Shown piece by piece: positions 1-8,653 of a stretch of DNA of 64,000 nucleotides (positions are counted from its first letter, which is position 1; each line of letters starts with the position of its first letter). The translations under genes were made by a program, and so were the position numbers. Below the pieces are notes generated by a model that did not search any database, was not told where the DNA came from, and worked only from the letters and a program-made list of their open reading frames with translations. The stretch comes from JAGNGI01 sp035448825 (GTDB lineage Bacteria > Fidelibacterota > UBA2242): NCBI GenBank assembly GCA_035448825.1, contig DAOTJS010000005.1:1-64000 (forward strand), written 5' to 3'.

Positions 1-1
1 G

Positions 2-496
2 ACCAAGAACACGCCTTCGGACAAATTTGTGGTAGCGCGTGATGATTATGATCGCCGATTGCTGGAATACTACCGCGATACCCTGGATGCGACTTATTCG
101 AGCTCGTCACCAGCTTATACTGGTGCCGATAAGGGATACCCGGTTGGTGATCTTAATTGGTATCCTACTTTGAAAGCCAAGTGGTTGAAAGGTGAAGATG
201 CGGCTATTGCTGAATATACCTCTACAAAAGCGTCAAAATTTATGCTCAAGCAGAACTATCCGAATCCGTTCAACCCGACGACCCAGATTGCATTTGACCT
301 GGATAAACCCGGTTATACGACTCTAACGATCTACAATTTGCTGGGACAGATGGTTGACAAACCGGTGGCCAAATATTTACCGGCCGGTTCTTATCGAGTT
401 ACTTTCGATGCCAGTCATTTAGCCGGTGGTATGTATTTTTATAAACTGGAATGTGCTGGTCAGGTTAATGTTCGTAAAATGATGTTGTTGAAGTGA
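2..496 (+). CDS. C-terminal part of a T9SS-sorted secreted protein (5' end outside window)
   Basis: The frame is open from the first bases of the window, so this is the 3' end of a longer gene. A GTG at 29 is only an internal codon. The last ~85 residues are a type IX secretion sorting domain: the NYPNPFNPTTQI motif, a beta-rich segment with YNLLGQMV, GSYRVTFDASHLAGGMYFYKL, and a basic RKMMLLK tail. This domain normally sends the protein through the outer membrane for surface anchoring or release. The upstream part (GYPVGDLNWYP) is too short to assign a catalytic family. Because a pectin cluster follows, a pectate lyase or pectin-binding protein is plausible, but that is inference. A strong hairpin terminator follows the stop. 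Confidence 0.8.
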   Translation, partial: TKNTPSDKFVVARDDYDRRLLEYYRDTLDATYSSSSPAYTGADKGYPVGDLNWYPTLKAKWLKGEDAAIAEYTSTKASKFMLKQNYPNPFNPTTQIAFDLDKPGYTTLTIYNLLGQMVDKPVAKYLPAGSYRVTFDASHLAGGMYFYKLECAGQVNVRKMMLLK

Positions 497-527
497 TTTT
501 CAATAGAGCATTAATCTGAAATTTGGA

Positions 528-568
528 ATGAGTTGGGAGGAAGAAATTCCTCCCAACTCATATTTTTT
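528..568 (+). terminator. Rho-independent terminator
   Basis: A perfect 14-bp stem (528-541 with 548-561) with a 6-nt loop is followed by a T-rich run (562-568). It lies 30 nt after the T9SS-domain gene and separates it from the pectin cluster. Confidence 0.85.
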
Positions 569-582
569 CAAATTGAGTTAAA

Positions 583-1812
583 ATGAAAGCTGAAGATAGT
601 CATAAGAACAAGTATTTTTTGTCAGGAGTGATTCTGATGGCACTTATCCCGCTGATTGGAATAGGGGCATCGAATCAAGAAACTAAACCAGCCTCAGCAT
701 GGTCGGTACGGATGGCCGAATCGGTCATCCAGCGGCATCCGCAACCCTGGTTGCTCGAGAGCCCGAGTGAACCTAAATGGGAATATACTTATGGACTGGT
801 TCTGAAATCCATTCTGGATGTCTGGGAAAAAACCGGCGAACAAAAATATTTCCAGTATGTCGAATCCTATTATGAATACTTTATTGACGATAGCGGTCGC
901 ATTTTAACTTACCGTCCAGAAGAGTACAACCTTGACCGAATTAATTCCGGCAAACCGCTTTTTCGACTCTATGCCGAAACTGGCAAGGTCAAATACCAAA
1001 AAGCACTATTGACTTTGCGGCAACAAATGGCGACTCATCCGCGCACCCAAGAAGGTGGGTTCTGGCATAAGAAAATCTATCCGCATCAAATGTGGCTGGA
1101 CGGCTTATATATGGCCGGACCTTTTTTGGCGCAATATGCGGCCGTGTTTAATGAACCGGCATTATTTGACGATGTTGTCAAACAATTCGTTTTAATAGAA
1201 CAAAAAACGCGCGATCCTCACACTGGCTTGCTATACCACGGCTGGGACGAAAGTCGCCAGCAAGCTTGGGCTAATCCCAAAACCGGTTGTTCTCCTAATT
1301 TTTGGGGACGCGCGATGGGTTGGTACGCTATGGCGCTGGTTGATGTGCTCGATTTTCTACCTGCCGATCATCCGGGACGACCGGAAATTATCGCTATTTT
1401 AAAACGGTTAGCGGATGCAGTTGTTAAAGTTCAGGACCCGGCCACCGGCGTTTGGTATCAAGTTCTGGATAAAGGCGGGCAGCCGGGTAATTACTTAGAA
1501 TCCTCGGCTTCCTGTATGTTTGTCTATTCATTAGCCAAAGGCGTTCGAATGGGCTACCTCGATCCAGTTTATCTCGAAGCTGCTAAAAAGGGATATTCCG
1601 GCATCTTGAATCAGTTTATCGAGGTGGATTCCGCCGGACTGGTCAATATCAACCAGGCTTGCGCCGTAGCTGGACTGGGCGGGAAACCTTACCGCGACGG
1701 TTCTTACGATTATTATGTCAGCGCTAAAATTGCACGCAACGATCCTAAAGCCGTCGGGCCATTTATTCTGGCCAGTCTGGAAATAGAAATGCTTAATGAC
1801 CAAAGAAAATAA
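583..1812 (+). CDS. GH105 unsaturated rhamnogalacturonyl/galacturonyl hydrolase
   Basis: A 409-aa alpha/alpha-barrel hydrolase of the YteR/YesR type. It would hydrate and remove the unsaturated uronic acid left at the non-reducing end by pectin or rhamnogalacturonan lyases. Family hallmarks seen are HQMWLDGLYM with the presumed catalytic Asp173, YHGWDES with His219, and WGRAMGWYAMAL around residues 242-253. The N-terminus has a hydrophobic stretch (about residues 12-30), suggesting export to the periplasm. There is no T9SS sorting domain. It is the first gene of a same-strand pectin run (GH28, PL1, CE8, DUF4861, UxaE), which supports the substrate. GH88 is the nearest alternative family, but the motifs fit GH105 better. 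Confidence 0.9.
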   Translation: MKAEDSHKNKYFLSGVILMALIPLIGIGASNQETKPASAWSVRMAESVIQRHPQPWLLESPSEPKWEYTYGLVLKSILDVWEKTGEQKYFQYVESYYEYFIDDSGRILTYRPEEYNLDRINSGKPLFRLYAETGKVKYQKALLTLRQQMATHPRTQEGGFWHKKIYPHQMWLDGLYMAGPFLAQYAAVFNEPALFDDVVKQFVLIEQKTRDPHTGLLYHGWDESRQQAWANPKTGCSPNFWGRAMGWYAMALVDVLDFLPADHPGRPEIIAILKRLADAVVKVQDPATGVWYQVLDKGGQPGNYLESSASCMFVYSLAKGVRMGYLDPVYLEAAKKGYSGILNQFIEVDSAGLVNINQACAVAGLGGKPYRDGSYDYYVSAKIARNDPKAVGPFILASLEIEMLNDQRK

Positions 1813-1851
1813 TTAATTGAATAAATAAATGAAAGTATATTTAGTATCAAA

Positions 1852-3261
1852 ATGAAGAAACTATTACCTGATTATCGTCATCTACATCTGAATCCAGTAA
1901 TCTTGATTCTGCTAGGAGTGTTTTTTGCCTGGGGAATTACCCAAACTCCCGAGACGGGTTGGAATCAGGTCCCGGCAATTCTGGAGAAAATCGTTCCCCC
2001 CGAATTCAGTGCCAGGGATTTCAATATCACTGATTACGGTGCCATCGGCGATGGGCAATTCGATTGTACCCAGGCTTTCGTCAGAGCAATTGATGCCTGC
2101 CATAAAGCCGGCGGTGGACGTGTCGTCGTACCGGCCGGAAAATTTCTGACAGGCGCTATTCATCTGAAAAGTAATGTCAATTTACATATCACCGGCGAAG
2201 GAACTATTCTATTCAGCAAAGATATACGTAAATATCTGCCGGTTGTATTTACCAGATTTGAAGGGATGGAATGTCTGAATTATTCGCCTTTTATCTATGC
2301 TTATGAACAGGAGAATCTGGCTGTCACCGGATCGGGTACGATTGACGGCCAGGCTGATAATGAAACTTGGTGGAATTGGGTGATGGACAGCACATTCGGT
2401 TGGGCAGAAGGTCAGCCGAACCAGGAGGCAGACCGCAATTTATTAATGGAAATGGCAGATAAAGATGTACCGGTAAAAGAACGGGTATTCGGTGAAGGTC
2501 ATTATTTACGACCGAATTTCATTCAGTTTAATAAATGTAAAAATATTCTTATCGAAGGCGTTACGCTCAGGCGCTCCCCAATGTGGGAAATTCATCCGGT
2601 ACTCTGTGAAAATGTAACTGTCAGAAAAGTAACAGTCATCAGCCACGGTCCTAATAACGATGGCTGTAATCCCGAAAGTTGCCGCAACGTCTTGATTAAG
2701 GACTGCTATTTTGATACCGGTGATGATTGTATCGCTATCAAATCCGGACGCAATGGCGACGGACGACGTCTCAAAGCCCCTAGCGAGAATATCGTTATTC
2801 AAGGCTGCCAAATGAAAGACGGACACGGCGGGGTGGTAATTGGCAGTGAAATGTCGGGCAATGTCCGGAACGTCTTCGCCGAGGATTGCGTTATGGACAG
2901 CCCAAACCTGGATCGGGCTTTGCGGATTAAGACCAACTCCCTGCGGGGTGGTATCGTCGAGAATATTTACATGCGTAATGTAACCGTCGGGGTTGTTAGT
3001 GATGCGGTTATCTGGATTTATTTTTACTACGCCGAAGGCGATGTCGGTCAGCACACCCCGATTGTTCGTAATATTTATGTTGAAAATGTCACCAGTCAGG
3101 CAAGCGATTATGCTTTATTTCTGGAAGGTTATGAAAGATCGCCGATAACTAATGTGCATCTTAATAATTGCCATTTTAACGGAGTAAAAAAGCCCAACAT
3201 TATTAAAAATGTCGCAGGCTTAAATATGAAGGACGTCTATATCAATGGCGAACTGCAATGA
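1852..3261 (+). CDS. GH28 polygalacturonase (exo-type likely)
   Basis: A 469-aa parallel beta-helix hydrolase cleaving alpha-1,4-galacturonan or its oligomers. A hydrophobic N-terminal segment (about residues 15-30) indicates export. The mature part begins with the family's DYGAIGDGQFDCTQAF block. The four GH28 active-site blocks are visible: GPNNDG (Asp270), DTGDDCIAIKSG (Asp291/Asp292), GHGG (His325) and RIKT (Arg358, Lys360). Bacterial enzymes of this size act mostly as exo-polygalacturonases or on rhamnogalacturonan oligomers; which applies here cannot be read from sequence. It starts 39 nt after the GH105 gene, and its 3' end overlaps the candidate start of the PL1 gene by 17 nt, consistent with one operon. 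Confidence 0.93.
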   Translation: MKKLLPDYRHLHLNPVILILLGVFFAWGITQTPETGWNQVPAILEKIVPPEFSARDFNITDYGAIGDGQFDCTQAFVRAIDACHKAGGGRVVVPAGKFLTGAIHLKSNVNLHITGEGTILFSKDIRKYLPVVFTRFEGMECLNYSPFIYAYEQENLAVTGSGTIDGQADNETWWNWVMDSTFGWAEGQPNQEADRNLLMEMADKDVPVKERVFGEGHYLRPNFIQFNKCKNILIEGVTLRRSPMWEIHPVLCENVTVRKVTVISHGPNNDGCNPESCRNVLIKDCYFDTGDDCIAIKSGRNGDGRRLKAPSENIVIQGCQMKDGHGGVVIGSEMSGNVRNVFAEDCVMDSPNLDRALRIKTNSLRGGIVENIYMRNVTVGVVSDAVIWIYFYYAEGDVGQHTPIVRNIYVENVTSQASDYALFLEGYERSPITNVHLNNCHFNGVKKPNIIKNVAGLNMKDVYINGELQ

Positions 3262-4654
3262 AATCAATCGCCAGTCAACTGATCAATCGTCCTTAATAAA
3301 ACAAATTTGTTTATCGATACTGTCATTGAATCACACCGATTTTTGCTCGCTTTTGTTAATCGGTTTGCTAATCATTTGCCAATCAATGGCGTTGGCTCAG
3401 CAATTGGCATTTCCCGGTGCGGAAGGGTTCGGACGGTTCACCTCTGGTGGCCGTGGTGGTGATGTCATTGCCGTAACGAACTTGAATGATAAAGGGCCGG
3501 GCAGTTTGCGAGCCGCGATAGAAACCAATGGCACTCGAACGATTGTTTTTAGGGTTTCAGGCACGATTGCCTTACAATCCGAACTGACTATTCAGAATGG
3601 TAATTTGACGATCGCCGGTCAAACGGCGCCGGGCGACGGTATTTGTATTCGTAATTACCCTCTGATAATCGCGGCTGATAATGTCATAATTCGCTATCTT
3701 CGCATCCGATTGGGTGATGAATGTAAAGTCGAAGGTGATGCAATTTCGGCCATTTTCCAGAAGAATATTATCATAGATCACTGCTCGTTCAGCTGGGGCA
3801 CAGATGAAGTCGCTTCGATCCGCGATAATGTCAATTCGACGGTGCAGTGGTGTCTAATTAGCGAAAGCCTTACTCATTCTGTTCATCACAAAGGTGACCA
3901 CGGTTATGGCGGTATTTGGGGCGGTCAGGGTGCGACTTTTCACCATAATCTAATTGCCCATAATTCCAGTCGCAATCCGCGTTTCAATGGCAGTCGCTAT
4001 AGTCACAAACCGGAAGCCGAGTATGTTGATTTCCGCAATAACGTGATTTTCAATTGGGGTTTCAATAGTGCCTACGGCGGCGAAGGTGGTCATCAGAATA
4101 TTATTGCCAATTATTATAAAGCCGGTCCTGCTTCGAAATGTCCTGACCGGATTGTCGAACCGTGGGATAGCACTGGTCAGTGGTATATTGCCGGAAATTT
4201 TGTGTGTGGATTTCCGGCTATTACGGCTGATAATTGGGCGGGAGGTGTGCAGGGTGAGTTTCGCAACTATGGGCGTGTTGATCAACCGTTTGCGGCGGCG
4301 CCGGTCGTTACTCAATCGGCGGAAGCGGCTTACGAATTGGTATTGGCAAACTGCGGTGCTACTTTGCCCAAACGCGATGCAATAGATGAACGCCTTGTGG
4401 CAGAAGTTCGCGATGGGATTGTTCATTTCGGCAAGAATGGCATTATAGATTCTCAGAAGGAAGTTGGTGGCTGGCCGGTATTAAATTCCGCTGAACCGAT
4501 CAAAGATACCGATCAGGACGGTATGGCAGACGATTGGGAACTGGCCAATGGCCTTAATCCCAACGATCCAAACGACGGTAATGGTGATTTTAACGGTGAC
4601 GGGTACACTAATCTCGAAAAATATTTAAATAGTCTGAATAAATTATTTTATTGA
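3245..4654 (+). CDS. PL1-type pectate lyase with C-terminal Ca2+-binding repeat
   Basis: A secreted beta-helix pectate lyase that would cut demethylated homogalacturonan by beta-elimination. The mature domain opens with AFPGAEGFGRFTSGGRGG and VTNLNDKGPGSLRAAIE, typical of the PL1 branch with this Gly-rich entry. IIIDHCSFSWGTDE (Ca2+-site region) and RNPRFNGSR (Arg243-Arg246, expected catalytic Arg region) follow. Residues ~420-465 (DTDQDGMADDWE, NGDFNGDGYTNLEKYL) are a DxDxDG calcium-binding repeat of the thrombospondin-3/dockerin-like kind. The signal peptide is the segment LLLIGLLIICQSMALAQ (about residues 36-52). The listed ATG therefore leaves a long pre-signal extension, and the true start may be a non-ATG codon downstream. 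Confidence 0.88.
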   Translation: MANCNEINRQSTDQSSLIKQICLSILSLNHTDFCSLLLIGLLIICQSMALAQQLAFPGAEGFGRFTSGGRGGDVIAVTNLNDKGPGSLRAAIETNGTRTIVFRVSGTIALQSELTIQNGNLTIAGQTAPGDGICIRNYPLIIAADNVIIRYLRIRLGDECKVEGDAISAIFQKNIIIDHCSFSWGTDEVASIRDNVNSTVQWCLISESLTHSVHHKGDHGYGGIWGGQGATFHHNLIAHNSSRNPRFNGSRYSHKPEAEYVDFRNNVIFNWGFNSAYGGEGGHQNIIANYYKAGPASKCPDRIVEPWDSTGQWYIAGNFVCGFPAITADNWAGGVQGEFRNYGRVDQPFAAAPVVTQSAEAAYELVLANCGATLPKRDAIDERLVAEVRDGIVHFGKNGIIDSQKEVGGWPVLNSAEPIKDTDQDGMADDWELANGLNPNDPNDGNGDFNGDGYTNLEKYLNSLNKLFY

Positions 4655-4723
4655 AATGCTTCTGAAAAAGGTAAATATAGTGATTGATGAAAGTAGTAGC
4701 GCTGTTATAACTGCAGGTCTTTT

Positions 4724-5986
4724 ATGAGGAGAATTGCCCTTGTGACATTTCTGCTAATCGGCTTGGTTCAAATGGGAACCACATCCGAAAAATCCGAGAA
4801 CCTGATGATTGTAGATCAGAATGGCGCAGGACAATTTACCTCGATCGCGGCGGCGCTGGCGGCTCTACCGGATATGGCTTATCAACGGGTGGTTATTTTT
4901 ATTAGGAATGGTATTTACGAGGAGAAAATTCGTTTAGACCAGAATTATGTAACTCTACGCGGCGAAAATCGCGATAGTACCATTATTCGTTTCTGTCAGA
5001 AACGCACTGATTGGGAAGCCAATAAGGATTATATCGGACCGGCGGTTGTCAATATCCACGCCGACGACGTCATTCTGGAAAATTTAACGGTGGAAAATAC
5101 TCAGCCGGAGATCGAGCCGCATGCCTTCGCTGTTTATGGGAAAGGGACTCGCACAATTTTACGGAATTGCAACCTGCTGGGAAAAGGTGGCGATACCGTT
5201 TCGCTCTGGAATTATCAGCAGGGTTTGTATTATCATTCCAATTGCTATTTTCGGGGGGCGGTTGATATGGTTTGCCCGCGCGGTTGGTGTTTTATCCGCG
5301 ATTCGCAATTTTTCGAGGTAAAGACCTCGGCGACGATCTGGCATGATGGTCATTACGATCCGGATCAGAAATTCGTTATAGTAAATTCCACTTTTGACGG
5401 CGTACCGGATTTTCAGCTTGGACGCCATCATTACGACGCTCAATTTTTCCTAATCAACTGTTATTTTTCGGAAAATATGGCGGATCAGCCGATCTATCTG
5501 AAAACTTACGACGATGTCAGTCGCAACAATCCTTATTTGTGGGGCGAGCGCAAATATTTCTTTAATTGCCGGAAAGCGGGCAAAGCTTTCGATTGGTATC
5601 GTAATAATCTCGCGACAGCCCCTGGAAAACCCCAGCCGGAAGAAATAACACCAGCCTATACATTTGCCGGTCGCTGGGATCCGGAATCAAGCGAGCCGGT
5701 TACGGTTACAGCTTATCGCATTGATGGTCGAACAGTTGAATTAACTTTTAGTGAAAGTGTGACGGTAGGTGGCAATCCGATTTTTATGAGTCAGACCGGC
5801 TTTAAATTTAGCATTATGCCTCAGCGTTTTACCGACAATTGCCGCTTGACATTTGTTGCAGAGCGGCCAATATCCCAGAAAGACCTGACCGGTGAAATGA
5901 GGTTTGTAGAAGGGAAAATAATTGCCTCGAAAGCTTACGTTACCGAGCGAGGCGTAGCCCATAATTTTAGAATTATTAACAATTAA
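4724..5986 (+). CDS. CE8 pectin methylesterase with C-terminal beta domain
   Basis: Pectinesterase of the beta-helix CE8 family. It removes methyl esters from homogalacturonan and so prepares the chain for the neighbouring PL1 and GH28 enzymes. Seen are a signal peptide (RRIALVTFLLIGLVQMG), the DQNGAGQFTSIAAAL entry motif, GDTVSLW with Asp157, GAVDMVCPRG with Asp181 (the conserved catalytic Asp of the canonical VDFIFG block, here in a divergent context), and QLGRHHYDAQ with Arg234 (canonical LGRPW). Residues ~335-420 form an extra beta-rich C-terminal segment (VELTFSESVTV), perhaps an Ig-like binding domain. It lies 69 nt after PL1 in the same run. Confidence 0.9.
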   Translation: MRRIALVTFLLIGLVQMGTTSEKSENLMIVDQNGAGQFTSIAAALAALPDMAYQRVVIFIRNGIYEEKIRLDQNYVTLRGENRDSTIIRFCQKRTDWEANKDYIGPAVVNIHADDVILENLTVENTQPEIEPHAFAVYGKGTRTILRNCNLLGKGGDTVSLWNYQQGLYYHSNCYFRGAVDMVCPRGWCFIRDSQFFEVKTSATIWHDGHYDPDQKFVIVNSTFDGVPDFQLGRHHYDAQFFLINCYFSENMADQPIYLKTYDDVSRNNPYLWGERKYFFNCRKAGKAFDWYRNNLATAPGKPQPEEITPAYTFAGRWDPESSEPVTVTAYRIDGRTVELTFSESVTVGGNPIFMSQTGFKFSIMPQRFTDNCRLTFVAERPISQKDLTGEMRFVEGKIIASKAYVTERGVAHNFRIINN

Positions 5987-6033
5987 ATATGAATTATAGG
6001 TTCAAAAATAAAAATAATATCAGGGAGTCACCA

Positions 6034-7287
6034 ATGTCTAAACCAAGATTGATAATCGTAGCAATGCTATTTTTAACCTGTGTTTTTTCTTGTAATAACC
6101 GTTCTGCAAAAGAGCGCCCAGACTTACCACTTTCCTTTAAAATAATCGTAGAAAATCCTACCAAACAGGTTCGTAAAGACGCGATGGTTAGAATAAATGT
6201 GGCTGACATAAAAGCCAAATACCCGGATTTTAATCCAGAAGCCTGGGCTGTTTTCGCCGGGGAGACGGAAATTCCATCTCAGGTGAATTTTGAAAAAACC
6301 GAAATTTTATTCGTTACCGATTTTGCTCCTTCCGAGAAGAAAACCTTCACAATTCATTATGCTAAGGAAGGAACGATTACTCACAATTATCCCAAGCGAA
6401 CGCAGGCGGAATTATCTCATAAAGTCGGTGGACGTTTTGTTAATCGGATTTATGAAGGTGGACAATTTCAGAATGTAAAATATCTGCGGGTACCGCCTGA
6501 ACATACCGATCATTCCTTGTTCATTCGCTATGAAGGACCGGGATGGGAATCCGATAAAGTCGGCTATCGTTTTTATCTCGACTGGCGCAATGCCATAGAC
6601 GTCTTTGGTAAGAAAGTACCCGATATGGTTTTACAAGAAATCGGCCAGGATGGCTTTGAATCGTATCATAGTATGTGTCCCTGGGGAATGGATGTGCTGA
6701 AAGTCGGCGAATCGCTCGGTCTTGGTTCGTTGGGTATGTGGTATGAAGGTAAAGCCGAGCGGATTGCCGTCACTGACAGTGTAATTTGCGAAATTTTACA
6801 GGATGGCATACTTGAATCGCGCATCCGTACCCGTTATTATGGCTGGCAAATCGGAGGTCAAAAATATGATTTGGTGTCCGAACTCTCGATTGCCGCCGGT
6901 AGTCGCTTGACCCGTCACGATATCCAAATTAACGACGAGCCGCCCAATCTGTGTACCGGCATCGTGAAAATGGAAAACGTGTCGCTACTTAGTTCGACTG
7001 ATCAAAATCGTGACTGGATGTACTTTGCCACTTATGGTAAACAGAGTCTGGCGAATGACAAATTAGGATTGGCGGTGCTTTTCCGTCGCCAAGATTTGAT
7101 CCAGATAACCGATGATGAAAATAGCTATGTTGTGATTTTGAAACCGACGGCGGGGAAATTGACGTATTATTTCTTAGCCGCCTGGGAACAGGAGCCGGAC
7201 GGCATTAAAACCGAAAGCCAGTTCGCAGATTATCTGAACGAAACGGTAGCAATACTGGATAACGAATTAATTATCACTATAAAATAG
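6034..7287 (+). CDS. DUF4861 lipoprotein of the pectin cluster
   Basis: I recognise this as a DUF4861-type protein, a family repeatedly found beside pectin and uronate genes but without an assigned biochemical function. The start is set at 6034: a good Shine-Dalgarno (AGGGAG) lies just upstream, and the protein then begins MSKPRLIIVAMLFL with a lipoprotein-type signal ending VFSC, so it is probably lipid-anchored in the periplasm. An in-frame ATG at 5989 lacks such a site. The body is beta-rich with many aromatics (YEGPGWESDKVGYRFYLDWRNAIDVFG, in part), resembling a carbohydrate-active beta-sandwich. Position between CE8 and UxaE implies action on pectin oligomers or uronates. Confidence 0.75.
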   Translation: MSKPRLIIVAMLFLTCVFSCNNRSAKERPDLPLSFKIIVENPTKQVRKDAMVRINVADIKAKYPDFNPEAWAVFAGETEIPSQVNFEKTEILFVTDFAPSEKKTFTIHYAKEGTITHNYPKRTQAELSHKVGGRFVNRIYEGGQFQNVKYLRVPPEHTDHSLFIRYEGPGWESDKVGYRFYLDWRNAIDVFGKKVPDMVLQEIGQDGFESYHSMCPWGMDVLKVGESLGLGSLGMWYEGKAERIAVTDSVICEILQDGILESRIRTRYYGWQIGGQKYDLVSELSIAAGSRLTRHDIQINDEPPNLCTGIVKMENVSLLSSTDQNRDWMYFATYGKQSLANDKLGLAVLFRRQDLIQITDDENSYVVILKPTAGKLTYYFLAAWEQEPDGIKTESQFADYLNETVAILDNELIITIK

Positions 7288-7388
7288 AACAGCGTATAAC
7301 ATTATTTTTCGGAATTTTTATTTTTTAAATTCACAAGAATTTGTAAATAAAGACCAGTTTTTTTAATTGCTAAAAGGAAATAGTCAAA

Positions 7389-8639
7389 ATGAAATTAGGA
7401 AAATATTCGCTGGGAATAGGGGATCGCTTCGGGTATCAAGCAGAAGCCCAATTAACCGCAATAATCAAAGCCGCCGAAAAGGGCGTCCAGATCACGCCGG
7501 TCTGGAATAAGTCGTTTCGCGAACATAATATCATCGGTAGTCAACCGGCGGATGTGCGCCGTTCGGCGGAGAAAGCGGTACGGGCTTTGAACTGGTCGCA
7601 GGGATATTTTGTTGATGCCGATCATATCAGTCTCAAAACTGTGCCCCATTTTATCGAATCGTCCGATTTCTTTACGTTGGATGTGGCGGATGCCATCGGT
7701 GCTCCGGCAAGTGAAAACGATATTCAGGAATTTTTAAAATTTGCCGAAAAATATACGCGGCCATTTGAAATTCCAGGTATTCCGCAGAAAATCGAGGTCA
7801 CTTCTAAATCCATCGAAAATATCGCCCGCAAGTACTTAGCGGCGGTACTATCCGCGGCCGATACTTATCACTACATTCAAGATAATTGTCAACACGATTA
7901 TGTCATTGAACTTTCCGTTGATGAAACTGACACGCCGCAAAGCCCGCTGGAATTATTTTTCATTTTGGCGCTGGCGGCCTGGCAGGAACTGCCGCTGGCT
8001 ACAATTGCGCCGAAATTTTCGGGGCGTTTCAATAAGGGTATTGACTATGTCGGTGACCCGGTGAAATTTGCGGTTGAATTCGAGCAGGATGTCGCCGTGG
8101 TAAAATTTGCTGTCGGGGAATTTTCCTTGCCGGAAGGATTGAAACTCAGCGTTCACTCCGGCAGTGATAAGTTCTCGCTCTATCCGCATATTAATCGTAT
8201 TATTACCAAAACTAATGCCGGTCTGCATCTCAAAACTGCCGGAACGACCTGGCTGGAGGAACTGATTGGTTTAGCCACGGCTGATGGCGAAGGTCTGGAA
8301 ATAGCGCGTGAAATCTATAGCCGGGCTTTTGAACATTATGAGGAATTAGTCAAACCCTACGCAACTGTTGTGGACATTGATCGAACGAAATTGCCAGCAC
8401 CTTCGGTCGTCAATAGTTGGACTTCTCGCGAGTATGTAGCGGCTTTACGTCATAATCAGAATGAAAAAGCCTATAATCCGCATCTGCGCCAACTATTGCA
8501 CGTCGGCTATAAGATTGCGGCTGAGATGGGTGAGCGTTACCTTGCGGCTCTAAATAAATACGCCGAGTTTATTGCCCCGAACGTGACCGAAAATCTCTAC
8601 CAAAGACATATCCAGCCGTTGTTTGGGATATATGGTTAG
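7389..8639 (+). CDS. uxaE: Tagaturonate epimerase
   Basis: A 416-aa cytosolic protein resembling the tagaturonate/fructuronate epimerase family (UxaE, first recognised in Thermotoga). It converts D-tagaturonate, made from galacturonate by uronate isomerase, to D-fructuronate, replacing the UxaB/UxaA branch. The N-terminal block YSLGIGDRFGYQAEAQL and the WNKSFREHNIIGSQPADVR segment are characteristic. Start ATG 7389 follows an AAAGGA-type site. It is the only cytosolic catabolic gene of the pectin run in view; uronate isomerase and later steps must be encoded elsewhere. It faces the decarboxylase operon tail to tail with only 14 nt between stops. Confidence 0.82.
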   Translation: MKLGKYSLGIGDRFGYQAEAQLTAIIKAAEKGVQITPVWNKSFREHNIIGSQPADVRRSAEKAVRALNWSQGYFVDADHISLKTVPHFIESSDFFTLDVADAIGAPASENDIQEFLKFAEKYTRPFEIPGIPQKIEVTSKSIENIARKYLAAVLSAADTYHYIQDNCQHDYVIELSVDETDTPQSPLELFFILALAAWQELPLATIAPKFSGRFNKGIDYVGDPVKFAVEFEQDVAVVKFAVGEFSLPEGLKLSVHSGSDKFSLYPHINRIITKTNAGLHLKTAGTTWLEELIGLATADGEGLEIAREIYSRAFEHYEELVKPYATVVDIDRTKLPAPSVVNSWTSREYVAALRHNQNEKAYNPHLRQLLHVGYKIAAEMGERYLAALNKYAEFIAPNVTENLYQRHIQPLFGIYG

Positions 8640-8653
8640 TTGATAACTTATTG

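Noticed and set aside
2506..3054. 182-codon minus-strand frame inside the GH28 gene
   Set aside because: It is the antisense shadow of a well-supported GH28 coding region and shows no family resemblance.
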